A DNA stretch of 64,000 bases from Voacanga thouarsii (Eukaryota > Streptophyta > Magnoliopsida > Gentianales > Apocynaceae), in assembly GCA_026120185.1 (NCBI GenBank), contig JANUWF010001726.1:16001-80000 (forward strand), given 5' to 3'. The position numbers and the translations under genes are program-made. Below the pieces are notes generated by a model. It was not told the origin of the DNA. It did no database searches and saw only the letters and a program-made list of their open reading frames with translations. Below, one piece after another: positions 22,733 to 36,080 of the stretch. How positions within the stretch are numbered: position 1 is the first letter of the stretch; each line of letters opens with the position of its first letter.

Positions 22733-25700
22733 TTAAATTACATGTTGTATTCTTCTTCTAACTAAATCTACTTCCTCCCCAAAAATCTCATCTCTAACCC
22801 ATACGGTATCTATTTCATGCGAAACAAGATGAGAATCTAATTGCTGTGCAGGAAAAGTTTCTAGATCATGGTCCCTTGAGTACACATCATAATTATCTCT
22901 TCTTATCATTGACATTGCCGTATGCTAGTCTCTTTCTTTAGGACAAGGAGAAAACTAAACTTGTTCCGCTTGGTTTGCTAGTATGAATAACTCATCTATC
23001 TCTCTATTTTTCCGGTACAACAAACGGTTCAGATTTACCAAAAAACTTTATATCGTCAACTTTAATACCTTGATGTACATCAACCCAATCACATTTGAAT
23101 AACATAATTTTCAGTTCACTACTATATCGAATCCTTATAATATTAGTAAGCACTCTATAGTAATTGATACCAGCTGCTATGGGATTCATATCTCTTGGAC
23201 TGGATAACTCGTAATATCAGCTTTATACATAGCACCAGAATTTTGAGTTGACTTGTTAGTCTCGTATATTGTTGTACGAAACTGGAAGCCATTCACACTA
23301 CATGCCTTGTAGTGCAAGCCTTGATTGAAAGGACCATTTGCAAGCTTTTTAACTTCAATAGGAATATCATGACATTCTTAGTTCTCATTAACCTATCATA
23401 AATATAAGTGTTATAAGGACTAAATGTTCTAGAGGAATTACTCGCTATATTGTATATGTTTTGCTTACATAATAACTGAAGCAAGTGTGAAACGTTTGAG
23501 AATGAATATGTTGTTTGTCATGTAACCGAGATCTTGGATACTGTTTATTTATGACCGACATGTGAAGGTTGCATATACACATACGAGAAAATTTATAAGT
23601 TATAATAAAAGAAGCATAAAAAATGAAACATCATGATTCAAAGGAAAATTGACTCTCTATATGGTTTAAGAATGTCAGAGTTAGCTAGAACCCACCGATG
23701 TGCTTGCATCAATGTTAAACGATCAAATATTACATCAATCCTCTTTCTAACTGGTTTACCCATCGGGTTGTCATCATCAACATATCTTGGGGGCCTATTC
23801 TCTTTGCTCTCAACATCATTTAAATATTTCGACACAATTGTCATACATTATTCCCTTAAATATCCACTGGCTATCAAACCTTCAGGTTTAGCACGGTTGT
23901 GCACGTAACACTTGAAAGTTTTCAAGTATCTTTCAACTAGAAACATCCATCGACATTGAACTGGACCAGCTAACAATGCATCATCGGCCAAATGTATCAG
24001 TAAATGTTCCATTATATAAAAAAAACTACGGATGAATGTCTTCTCTAGAAGACAGAATGTAATTGCGAAACGGTCTTGAAAATATTCAAGATGCTTCTCT
24101 TTGTGAACTTTAGAACACAATTGCCTAAAACATGAAGCAATCGCAATCAAAAGTTGCACTACATTCTTGGGCAAAGTTGTGCGGGCAATTAATGGGATTA
24201 ATTGCTGGAGTAAAATGTAAGAATCATGACTCTTCAAACCTCCCAAAGTCTTTCTCCTCATATTTACCGATCGAAAAATATTAGAAAAGTAGCGATCGGG
24301 AACTCTCAATTCCTTTAATACTGACAAAAAAAAACTTCAACTTCCATCTTGCTCATTGTATAAGGAGCTGGTGGCAAACTGTATTCAGTTCCAGAGGGTT
24401 TTAAAATTGGATGTAAAGACTTTTTAATATTCATTACCTGTAAGTCTTGACGAGCTTTGAAGTTATTTTTTGAAGAAGTACTATCATCTAATATTGTAAA
24501 CAACAGATTGTCTGTAAAATTTTTCTCAATGTGTACTGGGTCAAGATTGTGCCTCATCAAATTACTCTCCCAAAATAGTAGCTCCCAAAAAATACTCTTC
24601 TTCTTCTAGTTATAAGAATTTATGCCAAACTTCCATTCATAGTCAGGTTATATTCTGATTTTCATATCATCTATTGCATATTCTGTTAAACAACCCTAGA
24701 GCTATGTCAAAATTTATGTCCCCGTACACCTTTTTGGTGCTTGTCGTATCTCCATTCCACTATAGAAAGAAACCTTGTCCCTATGGAGCTTATGTGATAG
24801 TTCAAGAAATCTACGATGATATAAAAAGTAATATTTACCACTATTAGGCAATCGGTAAGATAAACAGTTGACACTGCATATCGGACAGGCCCTTTAGTTA
24901 TGAATACTATAGCCAGAGAGATTACCATAAGTTAGAAAATTACTTATAGTCCACATAATAGTTGCACGCAAATGAAGCATCTCTTTTGCCCCAGCTTCAT
25001 AAGTAATTACACCGTCAAGTCACAATTCTTTCAACTCCTCGATCAACGGTTGTAAAAAAAGTCAATCTTGTTTCCCAAACTCTTGGGGCCATCGATAAGA
25101 GTAGACAAAATAAAATAAGGTTGCTTCATGAATAGCCAGGGTGGCACATTATACGGTATTAAAATAACAAGCTAAGTATTGTGTGTGTTATGTGCATATT
25201 TGAAAATGGACTAAATCCATCTGAAGCCAATCCTAATCTAACATTCCGGCAGTCACTTGCAAATTCCAAATGCGACTCATCAAACTTTCTTGAAGCCTTA
25301 GAATCAGCAGGATGTCTGTAAACTCCATCTTGCACACGACATTCCTGATACCATGTCATAAGGGATACAATTTTGTGTGACATGAATAATCACTTCAACC
25401 TCGGAGTCAACGGAAAATACCTAAAATGCTTGCATGCAACTGGACTGCCCTCTTTCTTGTACCTTGGAGCATTGCATACCTCACAAAGGTGTGCGGCCTC
25501 ATTTTTCCCTCTGTATATTATGTAGTTATTTGGATAAGCATCCCAGACTTTGCATTCCATTCCTAACACATTCGTTATCTTACTAGCCTCATAGTGATTT
25601 TTAGCTATTTTCGCTCCCATCTTACTAAAAGCATCCATTAAAAACTCAAGTAGCATATCAACAGACTTTTTCAATCAATCATTGAGGACTTTTAAATGTA

Positions 25701-26155
25701 ATAGTCTCATAATGAATGACAGTGAAGAAAACTTAGTACAACCAGAATACAACTCTACATTAACCTCTTCTAACAATTTATGTATCTCTCTCAAATCTCC
25801 AGGCTCTTCAATTGCATTATCGAAGTCACTAATGCCACTAACATCTTGAAGCGTCCCAACCATATTATCCCCCGATATGTTTTCAGTTGAAGGAATATTG
25901 CTAGTTGTATTGCGGGAAGATAACTATGTTTCCCCATGAACACTCCATTTTTTGTACCAATGTATGAAACCCATATTTGGCAATGCTATTGACCTTTACT
26001 GTACTATAAAGATACCTATTCTGGCACTTTATACAAGGACAATGAATTTTGGATCCATCAGGTTTGCCTTTTAACGCAAATTCTGCAAAGGCATCCAAAC
26101 CCTTATTATATTCATCACCGAAATGGTCTTGTAAGTTAATCCATGATCGATCCAT
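22733..26155 (-). pseudogene. CACTA TNP2-type transposase, decayed
   Basis: Domains in order on the minus strand. The transposase-associated N-terminal zinc domain starts at 26155 (MDRSWINLQDHFGDEYNKGL, then HCPCIKCQNRYLY). The tnp2 core follows with CKVWDAYPNNYIIYRG, HLCEVCNAPRYKK and KHFRYFPLTPRLK (25.4-25.6 kb), DSKASRKFDESHLEFASDC and RNVRLGLASDGFSPFSNM (25.2-25.3 kb), and MRHNLDPVHIEKNFTDNLLF (24.5 kb). DUF4218-like sequence follows (LGGLKSHDSYILLQQLIPL and VQCRWMFLVERYLKTFKCYV, 24.3-23.85 kb), then DUF4216-like sequence (GINYYRVLTNIIRIRYSSEL and MLFKCDWVDVHQGIKVDD, 23.19-23.0 kb). The protein would cut and join the element ends. Many stops and frameshifts (for example at 25674, 25384, 24315, 23640) mean it is inactive. 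The order matches canonical plant CACTA transposases. Confidence 0.88.
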
Positions 26156-26488
26156 CCACCTATTGATTTATCCATATTTTCAGTCAATGTGATTTCACAC
26201 ATTTTTTTTTATAAAGACGCAAAATATCATATTGTTTATGAACCTCTATGAACCGTATGTAAAATATCATTAACCTCTATAAAGAATATAAAAAAAAATA
26301 TCATTAACCTCTACAAAAAATGTTATTAAACTCTATGAACCTCTATGGATACCATTTTAAGATATGTGCCAACGGATGTCACTTGGACAAAAAACAAAAG
26401 AACCAAAAGATGTTGTTGACCCTTTCATATTCAATCAATAATAATGCATTAAACATATTACCACTACTGCTGCTGCTGCTGCTGCTGC

Positions 26489-26576
<88 letters not shown>

Positions 26577-27299
26577 CATTAGAGCTTTACTGGCTTTGAG
26601 TTAATGATTCATACCTTTACAAGTGTTAAATATCTCAAAGGAACATTATTCTGATTAGTTCTTAAACTATTTTCACTCCAAAATATATTTTTGAACTATA
26701 TTTTTAATATATTCTATCGTAAATCTATTTTGGAACAATCATTTTATGATATCATTAACCTTTATAAAAAATATCATTAAACTCTATGAACCTCTACGGA
26801 TACCATTTTAATATCATATTGTTTTTAGTCTCAAAAGCACAACTTGATCAATACATTTATAATTTTAAATATTTGGAAAAAATTTGACAAAGTTTTCCCT
26901 ATAAGTACACTTTTTTCAGACACTAAGTTATGCGTAAATTTTAGGTGTATACAAATCATTAAATTTAAATCCATACCTTAGTTAAGTTTTAATTAAAACA
27001 TTAATTTCAAAATACATATACAAGTAAGTATACTCATCACAAGCATAGTATAGAGAATTAATGAGTATTGATCCTCAAAGGAACAAGTACACACTAATCA
27101 CTTTTCATTCATTGTTTAACTGACCCAATAAAGTGAGAAAAAAAATAAAAAAAAATATACAACTTAAGAATGTAGGAATATACAATTTAGACAATTATCC
27201 TAGAAAATATGAAAATGAATCAACTAGCAATTTTCTCAACTAATTATCATTTTGGCATTATGAAGGAATATAAAGTAAAATTCAATCATTTCCCAACTC
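26156..27299. other. CACTA 5' non-coding region with compound microsatellite
   Basis: Upstream of the TNP2 start on the minus strand. It contains (CTG)n then (AAT)n at 26467-26576, and three copies of a short motif around ATATCATTAACCTCTA (about 26225-26345 and 26750-26815). The left edge of the nested retroelement lies somewhere near 26930-27300. A CTAAG at 26923-26927 matches CTAAG just right of the other LTR (32302-32306) and could be its target duplication. Confidence 0.5.
26467..26576. repeat. Compound microsatellite (CTG)n(AAT)n
   Basis: About seven CTG units followed directly by about 29 AAT units. The apparent poly-Tyr/poly-Ser frame across it is an artefact of the repeat. Confidence 0.95.
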
Positions 27300-28426
27300 A
27301 TGAATCTACTTAGATATATTCCACTTCATTTCCCAATCTATGGAATTACTATCTTTTGATTAATATTAACAGATTTTCCAATCAAGCTAACATAACCAAA
27401 ACATATATTAAGCTTAATTCCTTATAAGCATGAAATTAGCTAATAACCCTTTGCACGAGGCAAAATCAACTAATCTTTGATCACTTAGCTCTATAATCTT
27501 AAATTAGTCACCTAAATCCATTAAGATTTAACAAATACGAAATCAATACAATGAAACTCCTAACATCGTTATCCCAAGTCAATTAGAAGAACTTGCATCA
27601 ATAACCAATGATAACAAATAATCAAACACAAAATATGATAAAGAATTAATCAAATAACTAAATCAACACAAAACTATGAATCCAAAATAATGTTAAATTA
27701 CAATAAAAACATTGAATACATCATTGTTTAAGGAAAAGAAAACAAAGATAAAAGAAAGCACTCATAGACAAGCCTCTTTCTTTTCCCTTGAAGACTCTCT
27801 TGAGCAACCCTTATTGATTTGGTGAATTCCTCATTCAATGAGTGTTTTGCATTTATTCTCTTGGATCCACCACTTTATATCTCATTTCTCTTGTATGTTC
27901 TCTTGCTTTTATAGGCCGCTTTGATGCTAAATTAGTTACTTGAGAGATCTTGGTCGAGTAGGAATTAAAAAATACCGAAATCTTTGAAAAATTTCTAAAT
28001 TCATGCAGAGGATTTTTGCCTTCCAGAGTGGGCTTGGAACTGGGTCCCTTCGACCCACCTTGCGCTAGGTGCAATTTGTTCTTTCTTTGGTTTTTTGCTC
28101 TGTTTTCACTGACCGAACAAAATGGACTCGGCGCTTGGTCCACTTGCCAGACTTGGCACTAGGTCTATTTTGTTTTCTTCCTGAAAGTTGTTCAGTTTCC
28201 TCTGTTTGACCAGAATGGACCCGGTGCTTGGTCCTTTGGCTGGGCCTGGCGCTAGGTGCATTCTGAAATTTCACCAATTTTACTTGAATTTAACTCAAAT
28301 TTGCTAAAAAATATTTTTTACAAGTAAAATGTCAAATATGAAAGAATATGCCTAGTTATTATAGAAAATGTATCTCAAAACAACCTCAAATAACTAAAAA
28401 AATAATTGTGATTTTTGCCCCTATCA
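27300..28426 (-). repeat. 3' LTR (left copy) of the nested retroelement
   Basis: Matches 31169-32301 from ATGAATCTACTTAGATA to GCCCCTATCA. It includes clusters around GGACCCGGTGCTTGGTCC-like words at 28040-28260. Confidence 0.8.
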
Positions 28427-29989
28427 CATACTCCACACTTGAATTTTTGCTTGTCCTTAAGCAAAACACTTTAATCAAGAAAACATAAGTTCTTTCTTCT
28501 TCAAAAAATTTTGCTTACATAGCAAGGATTATAACTTCTCTTCAACCTTTAGATAAAACTCTTGTCATTCACACCCTTTGAAAATAATTCAAACTTTGAA
28601 ACATTTGACAAGACATCACAAAACTCTTGAAGTCAAATTAATCAAGTCCATACCTTAGTCTAAGAAAATTATTTCACTCTTTAAGTTAAAATATAGATAA
28701 CATGAATCACATAAGTTAAGCCATCTAGCTTCTCAAGTATTATAAATCCAAAATTTATACAACTTAAGTCATGATATACGGAAAGCACTCCAATTTTTTT
28801 TTCTCTCCATTTTTTCTAATGACTTAGGGAATTCATAGCCTCAAGTTCACGGATTTCTCTTCACACACATAATTGGCCCCCTTTATAGTCATCACTCATA
28901 ATTTTTTTTCCTCTAAAGAATTCTTTCTTTCTTTTGCTTTAGGGAATTCATAGTCTCAAGAAAGTGAATTTCTCTCCACTATCCGTATTGCCCTCATATC
29001 AAGAAAAAATAATTTTTTTCATCTTCAAAGAGGAAGCAACAACTCATTTTTTCAATTTTCAACTCACAAGAAGTTGCCACAATTTTTCCTCTCAAAAATC
29101 TTTTATCAACTCATATTCCTTATCAAAACTTAAAGCCAAACAAAATTTAAACTCATAATACAAGAGTTAGCCAATAAACTTTTCTCATATTCCTCATATT
29201 TTTTATATTTAAACTAGATAAGTTAAATAACATTCAAACACCAATGCATAAATAAGATTAAACAAAATTCTCAAATCTTGACAATATCCTATACAATAAA
29301 TCAATGTCATAAAAATCCACCTAATGAATGACAAAAAATCATATCTAAGTGAGAAAAAGAATTATAACCTTGCTTTAAACAATGAAAACCGCTGAAATTT
29401 TAAAAAATTTTCATGAAAATGATATGAAAAATATTTCTTCAACCTCATTCTCTCCCCATTAAATTGGACATTGTACTCAATGGCCAAAGATATAACAATA
29501 AAAGCAAAGCCAAGAACAAAATAAATAAATAGGAATAATGAAGAAAAACGACAATACTTCCATAATCATGTTTCATAAGCTTAAGTTAACTCCAAAATCT
29601 CCAAACTTTCAAAATTTCAAAATGTTCAATTTTTCAACAAAATTATTTGATACCAAGAAAACACTAAATCATACCCAGAGAACATTAAGATCATTGATAA
29701 AAACTTGGATAAAGAATATTACTAAACCACTCTCCCATATTTAAACTGGATAATATCCTCATTGGTTAAAAATAAACACAAGAAAGTATCTCTAACGGGA
29801 CCAAAAATGATAAAGGAGTAGTTAAGCAATACTCTCCAAGTGCAATAATACTCCAATAAATATCCAAACTTGAGATAGAGAGAAAGGTTTGTCCAAGAGG
29901 ATTTTATTCCTACCTATAAAATAAAATACAAATAAAAGTATAAAGAAAATAAAATCAAAATAAAGCACACCTAAATAAAAGAAAGCAAA

Positions 29990-30898
29990 CTAAAGAAAAA
30001 TACTAATAAAAATCCTAACAAAGCAAAAAAAAACACAACTCACTCCCCCATACTTAAGATGGAAAATATTTTCCTTATTTGAGGGAATAACACCTAACAA
30101 CAAAAAATGGAACTTAGACAAAATAAAAGAATGACCAAAAGACCTAAAGAAATCCAAATTTAAAATAAACCCAAAACACATAAAAAAAAAACACTCTTTC
30201 CACTTATCATCTTTTCTCATCAAACCTTTGTAAAAAAAATTAATGCTCAATGAAAAAAGTAGGCATGACGAAAGCAGAAATAAGAGAGGATTTTGAAAAA
30301 TGGAGGGTTCATGAAAAATATTAGTTGCAATGAATGTAAATGCATGACCCCCTATCCGTAGCATCTTTTTAGACATACAAATCAAGTTCCCAACACAAAG
30401 ATGTAAAGTATATCTAAAAAGTGTACAAATATTAGAATTATCACTTATCCCTTTAAAAGATTTGTCACAATTAAAATTTTTCTTAAAACTTAGCAATTGA
30501 GTTCTTAAAGATGGGATCAAGAAATCAGTACTTTTTACCACATCTACAAAAACTAAGTTACCTCTCTTTGAATGGGATGAAGGGTAAAAATTACCACAAT
30601 CCTCCAAGGACTTCTTACGATGTAGCATTGAAAGATCCAACTCTTTGAGGCATGATAAATTCAATACATCATCATTTGGACCCTTATTCTCCAAGAATTG
30701 AGAAGAACCTAAAAAATCGTGTGATAAAGAGAGATTAGAATTATTAACACATAGAGGAGAATTGAGTACCTCTCTTTTCACATTAGATAATTGGTCCTCA
30801 TATCCGCTCTCTTTTCCTTTGTGATTCTCTTGTTCAAGCATATGGGTCTTTATAGAATCCTCAACCAACTTGGCTAGTTGTGTTCTTTGATGGCTCAT
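29990..30898 (-). CDS. Unknown 302-codon frame inside the nested retroelement
   Basis: Starts MSHQRTQLAKLVEDSIKTHM and is charged and Ser-rich for about the first 170 residues. It then becomes strongly hydrophobic and Phe-rich, as AT-rich non-coding DNA often does when translated. A short broken frame upstream (about 31050-30900: MSYNDENLTNLQAQIDTFCE) could be the start of a gag-like protein in the same element. I recognise no domain. The first half may be a remnant gag segment; the rest is probably not protein-coding. Confidence 0.3.
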   Translation of the reverse strand: MSHQRTQLAKLVEDSIKTHMLEQENHKGKESGYEDQLSNVKREVLNSPLCVNNSNLSLSHDFLGSSQFLENKGPNDDVLNLSCLKELDLSMLHRKKSLEDCGNFYPSSHSKRGNLVFVDVVKSTDFLIPSLRTQLLSFKKNFNCDKSFKGISDNSNICTLFRYTLHLCVGNLICMSKKMLRIGGHAFTFIATNIFHEPSIFQNPLLFLLSSCLLFSLSINFFYKGLMRKDDKWKECFFFMCFGFILNLDFFRSFGHSFILSKFHFLLLGVIPSNKENIFHLKYGGVSCVFFCFVRIFISIFL

Positions 30899-31168
30899 AC
30901 ATTCGGGTGCTTCTTCATGCCACTTAATGGAGTTGAGGCTTCAAGTGATGTCTCACAAAAAGTGTCAATCTGAGCTTGTAAATTTGTCAAATTCTCGTCA
31001 TTATAGCTCATTTGCTCTTGTGTCCAAAAGTAGTTGTCCATAATGATGTCAATCTCACGCTCAAAGAAAAATAAATATCAAATAAAAAATTAAAAAAATA
31101 ATAAAAAATAAAAAATAAAAAAAATAAAAAAAATAAAAAGGAAAAAACAAATAATAGAAAAATAAGTT

Positions 31169-32301
31169 ATGAATCTACTTAGATAAATTCCACTTCATTT
31201 CCCAATCCATGGAACTACTATTTTTTTTATTAATAGTAACAGATTTGCCAATCAAGCTAATATAACCAAACACATGCATTAAACTCAATTCTTTATAAGC
31301 ATGAAATTAGCTAATAACCCTTTGCTCGAGGTGAAATCAACTAATATTTGATTACTTAGTTCTATAATCTTAACTTCGTTGCCCAAGTCCATTAAGATTT
31401 AACAAATACGAAATCAATGCAATGAAACTCCTAATATCGTTATCCCAAGTCAATTAGAAGAACTTGCATCAATAACCAATGATAACAAGTAATCAAACAC
31501 CAAAGAAGATAAATAATTGATCAAATAACTAAATCAACACAAAATCATGAATCCAAAATAATGTTAAAGTACAATAAAAACATTGAATACATCATTTTTT
31601 AAGGAAAAGAAAACAAAGATAAAAGAAAGCACTCATAGGCAAGCCTCTTTCTTCTCCTTTGAAGACTCCCTTAAACAACCCTCCTTGATTTGGTGAATTT
31701 CTCATTCAATGAGTGTTTTGAATTTATGCTCTTAGATCCACCTCTCTATATTTCCTTTCTCTTGTATTTTCTTACTTTTATCGGCCTCTTTGATGTTAAA
31801 TTCCTTACTTGAGAGATCTTGGCCGAGTAGGAATTAAAAAATACCGAAATCTTTAGAAAATTCTTAAATTCGTACACAGGATTTTCGCCTTCTAGAGCAG
31901 GCCTGGCATCGGATCCCTTCGCACCCGGCACCAAGTGCAATCTGTTCTTCCTCTAGTTTTTTGCTCTATTTTCACTGGCGAGACAGAATGGACCCGGTGC
32001 CTGGTCTACTTGCCAGATCTGGTACCAGGTCTATTATGTTATCTTCCCGAAAGTTGCTCAGTTTCCTCTCCTTGACCAGAATGGACTCGGCGCCTAGTCC
32101 TTTGGTTGGATCGCGCGCCGTGTACATTCTAAAATTTCACCAATTTTACTCGAATTTAACTCAAACCTACACAAATTTGCTAAAAATACTTTTTACAAGC
32201 AAAATATCAAATAGGAAGGAATATACCTAGTTGTTACAGCAAAGCTATCTCAAAATAATCTCAAATAACTAGGAAAATAATGGTGATTTTAGCCCCTATC
32301 A
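31169..32301 (-). repeat. 5' LTR (right copy) of the nested retroelement
   Basis: Direct repeat of 27300-28426. On the minus strand it starts TGATAGGGGCTAAAATCACC. CTAAG follows it on the right (32302-32306). Confidence 0.8.
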
Positions 32302-34690
32302 CTAAGCCACCTCAAGATGCGTCAACGATTCAAGCCAACAAATAAAAAACTCAAAAAACATACATGAATCATTCAATAGGGGTAATCACCTATTACCTAT
32401 GGGAAGTGATCACCCATCACTCACAGGGAATGATCACCCATCACTCACGGGGATCCAGTAATGAAATATAAAAATGATTATCTTACCTTAGTAATGCTCT
32501 TCTGGATAGCCAAAGAAACAACAAGCTCAAGTAACCTGTGACACATATCACATGAAATAATCATCAAACGGTGTGAGCAAATCACTATTTATAGCAAGTT
32601 CAAAGGACATCATTCATAAGCATGGAATAGGCTTAAAAGATAAATAGTAAGAAGAAACTTTGTAATTCCAACAGAGCATTAGACGCATGAAGACGGAGGA
32701 CATCTTAGTTAACCAAAAATAATGATTCAAAGGGTATACACCATTGTGTATCCGTCCATCTTGTTTTGCTTTATTTCTTTTCGTTGGTTTCATACCTTTA
32801 CAAGCTAAGATGCTATGGGCACTCAAAGTATAAATAGAATACAACAATATTAACACAGCAATGTTAATAGATTTGTTGGACCAAATAAAAAAGATAAAGA
32901 AGTTTCTAATTATTTAGTAATTTCCGAAGAGTCTAAATAAATTGTTTTTTATTTCCACTTGCTAACAAATGAATGAATAATGTGCAACTTAGTAATTCTC
33001 GTATTGGCAATGCTTGCTCTTTACTAGTCTAACTATTTAAAAGTGAATAGCATTTCAAGTTGTATTTAGAAGAGTTGTATTCAATAAACTATAGAATTTT
33101 TGAATTTCAATCTTCAAGATGACTCCACAATTTCCAGTAATTCATTAGTTTTCTTTTAAAATTCTATCGCTTTTATATGTGTAAATTTGCTAAAAGTGAC
33201 TGTTATTTTAAAATAGAGGGAGTAACGAATTATTCCAAATTTGGAAAATTATTGTAAAACTAGAAAACAAAGAAGAAAACCTTGGAGTATCATCCAGGCA
33301 TAGAATTTCTCCTAACTGCATCTTTAAATACCATACATAGAAAATAACATACCATCTAAACCATACCCTTCATAAACTTAACCCCTCTATTAGGCCAACA
33401 TATCTTCTTGTTTAAGAAATGATGAAAATTCTTTCTACTGTTTCAGGAACCCAATTGTCATTTCATGGGATAAAGTCCTTTTCACACCTTAAAATATCTT
33501 TGTCATTTAATTCAATAACATTCGTTACATAAAAACATACTTATGCATGGATAATCACAACCCACAAATAAAGTATTTAAATATAAACAATAAATAATTA
33601 TTACTTCTTTCTATTTCTTTTTACATATTGGAAAGAACATATACAATTAAATCATAATTTTTATACAGTAAAAAAATATTTTTACTCGATAAAATTTTCA
33701 TCTTACCATATTGAAATATTCATTCTATATCATCTTATCACTATTGCCCAATTTGATAAACCAACCCCTAGAAAATTTCGTCCAATCCATCCCTCTTTAT
33801 TTTATAATGATTACCATTTCAAAAATCAAAACAAGGTTCAATCCCCCAAGTCTAAGCAATTGATAGCATAACACAAAAGCATTTACTAATGGACAACAAG
33901 CATTTTCCATGAGAAAGAGGAGCATTTTTCATGTGGTGCAAGTTCATGTTAAAAATCCAATTTTGAGTGGACAGCGAGAATTTTTCATGGCATTGATAAT
34001 CTAGAATTTTGTCTCTTTCTTATGAGAAAAAGGAGCTAGGAGCAAATCTACCAATGTAGCTAAACGAAATGAGTTATCAATTCAGCTAACACCACAATAC
34101 AATTTAACGCATCAAATATAAGTTAATACAAATTCTGCTTAATCTTGATAGCATAACAAGGTATTTAATGATTAATCCCTCAAATTGCAAATAAAATTCA
34201 ACAGCTCAAGATACTTGATTCTTAAAATATTGTTAACTCAAAAGTAAAATCAAAGATCCAAAGTTTAAAAGTCACATTGGAGAGAAAAACACCACTGCCT
34301 AATTGCTCGGTCTGCTTCTCTGTTGAAAACAATAGCTTGAGGTTTAACTTGAAGTTCAATCGAGCTCCCAAAAATCTTCAATAAGCTCGAAAGCTTACAC
34401 AAAGGGGTCAAAATCATGTAGTAGCAGGAGGAAATGTGTTGGAAAAGAAGCCGAAAAGAAGGCAGTATCTTGTGTATAGTAAAGAGCGCCAGAGAAATGG
34501 TAGCAGTAGCAGGTGGAATGCAGAAAGGAGGAGCACCGGAGGGCTGTGCCAAAAAAGAAGAAACAAGTCGGAAAGGAAGGCGTCGCGACGAAGAAGAAAG
34601 AAAGGGCTCGTCACGATGGAGAAGCAGAAGTTTGTTTGAAGAAGCCGATTTTGTATAGAAAATTGGCGTGTTCTAGGTTTTTTATTAAAT
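32302..34690. other. CACTA 5' region, no clear gene
   Basis: Non-coding sequence between the nested retroelement and the 5' subterminal array. 32380-32460 has three tandem copies of a unit around GGGGAATGATCACCCATCACTCA. 34430-34660 is strongly purine-rich on the plus strand (pyrimidine-rich on the transposon's coding strand), which could be the transcript leader of the TNP genes. Open frames there in several registers are by-products of this composition. Confidence 0.45.
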
Positions 34691-34749
34691 GATTCGACAA
34701 TTATAAACTGTCACATATGGGAAAAATAATTTAATATTTTTAAGCCGTC

Positions 34750-34982
34750 TATTAATATGTCTGAATCGTCATATTAATATGTCTGAGGTGTTGCTAAATA
34801 CGATGGAATTATTAGCCATCGTATTAAACGGACAGATACGACGGTTAAACATAACCATTGTATTAAGTAATTAGATATGATGGTTAATCATCGTATTAAA
34901 TGGCTAGATACGACGGTTGCACGTAAACCTTCATATTAAATTAAAAAGAAAAAAACAGCATTTGTCTTACTCCTGCTTTATT

Positions 34983-35020
<38 letters not shown>

Positions 35021-36080
35021 AATATTACTAATGTGACAAATAAAATTATATAAAATTTACTTTTATAATAATTATAAATACAATGTCTATTTATGAATGA
35101 ATGAAATAATTAAGATATATAGTATGTTATATATATATATATATATATATATAATTACCATATGTGTATGTTCATAATTAATTTTTTTTATGTTATGTAA
35201 CATATTAATTTAATATATACTCACTAACTAATGAAAGATATATTATGATATATATAAACATATATATAAAAGAATAACTATTAATAAAATGAAATTCATA
35301 CTCTTTAATACAAATATATAAAAACTTAAGAAGTATACAAATTTTTAATTGACAAGTTTTTCATTTATAACCATTAGATTATTTATAAAGTTAAAATAAG
35401 TTTAGTGGCCAAACTTGAAGGTCGTTTGATTCATTTTACCACATTTCTCGAGGATATACAAACAATAGTAAGATAACATTCTGGCACATTTACAATTATA
35501 AGAATATCAAATTAATGATCCAACTATTAAACTTGTCAAAATTATTACGAAAAGTATTGTGACTAAATTACAAAATAATCAGAAAAAATTTGAATTATTT
35601 TTTATGTTTTTTTATAATATGAACTAAAAATGACGGCCAAAATAGTCGTATTAGTCAAATATAAATGACGGTTTATCAATTAACCGTGGTATTTACTAAA
35701 GTAAAATCGAGGCTTTGAAAACCATAGTATTAATCTAACTAAAAATGACGCTCAAATGCCGTCGTATTTGACACGTGTAATCAATAGGGCACAAAATGAA
35801 TACTAAATACAACGGTTTAATAAACTGTCGTATAACCATTGATTATGTAATAGTTTTTCATAACCGTCATATTATATTGAAACGATTATGACAGTTTAAT
35901 GTAACCATTGCATTTTCTTGATTTATACAATGGTTTTTCCTAAACTGTCGTAAAAAGTCAATATAATACGACGCTCGTTAGCCATCATATTAGATGGTCT
36001 ATTGCGACAGTTTTATGACTGTCATTTTTTGTTCCTTCGTATTTGCCCCCCCCCCTCCCCCACACACACTTTTTATAGTG
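34750..36080. repeat. CACTA 5' subterminal repeat array and terminus
   Basis: Repeated, partly decayed words such as AAATACGATGG, GACGGTT and CCGTCGTATT in both orientations (34790-34950, 35620-36050), ending in CTTTTTATAGTG. It is interrupted by a region (34960-35600) with (CA)n at 34991-35018 and (TA)n at 35129-35153. Confidence 0.8.

Larger units (their letters stand above)
27300..32301 (-). mobile_element. Non-autonomous LTR retroelement (LARD-like) nested in the CACTA
   Basis: Two direct repeats, 27300-28426 and 31169-32301, are about 90% alike. On the minus strand each begins TGATAGGGGC, and the internal end next to the left copy reads TTCAAGTGTGGAGTATG, a polypurine-like tract. That makes the left copy the 3' LTR and the right one the 5' LTR. 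The left LTR seems to extend further left (towards about 26930), while in the right one that part is replaced by an A-rich run (31080-31165). The internal 2.7 kb has no protease, RT or integrase. The LTR start and the wording before it resemble Ty3 Tat/Athila-type elements, but that lineage call is weak. Confidence 0.68.
20063..36080 (-). mobile_element. 16-kb CACTA (En/Spm-like) DNA transposon with decayed genes
   Basis: The right end is ...CTTTTTATAGTG (inverted: CACTATAAAAAG). The left end, TACTACTAAAATAAGG, is a mutated version of the same terminus. Both are flanked by the 3-bp duplication TTA (20060-20062 and 36081-36083), the size typical of CACTA elements. Both ends carry arrays of AAATACGACGG/CCGTCGTATTT motifs, the subterminal transposase-binding repeats of this superfamily. 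Genes run on the minus strand: TNP2-type transposase (26155 to about 22733) and a TNPA-like second gene (about 22650-20830). A non-autonomous LTR retroelement is inserted in the 5' part (about 27.0-32.3 kb). Both genes are broken, so the element cannot move by itself. Confidence 0.88.

Noticed and set aside
26379..26579. Frame with a long run of Tyr then Ser
   Set aside because: Produced by the (AAT)n(CTG)n microsatellite.
34265..34658. Four overlapping frames on both strands, Arg/Lys- or Leu/Ser-rich
   Set aside because: Caused by a purine-rich stretch in the CACTA 5' region; no domain, and more likely an untranslated leader.
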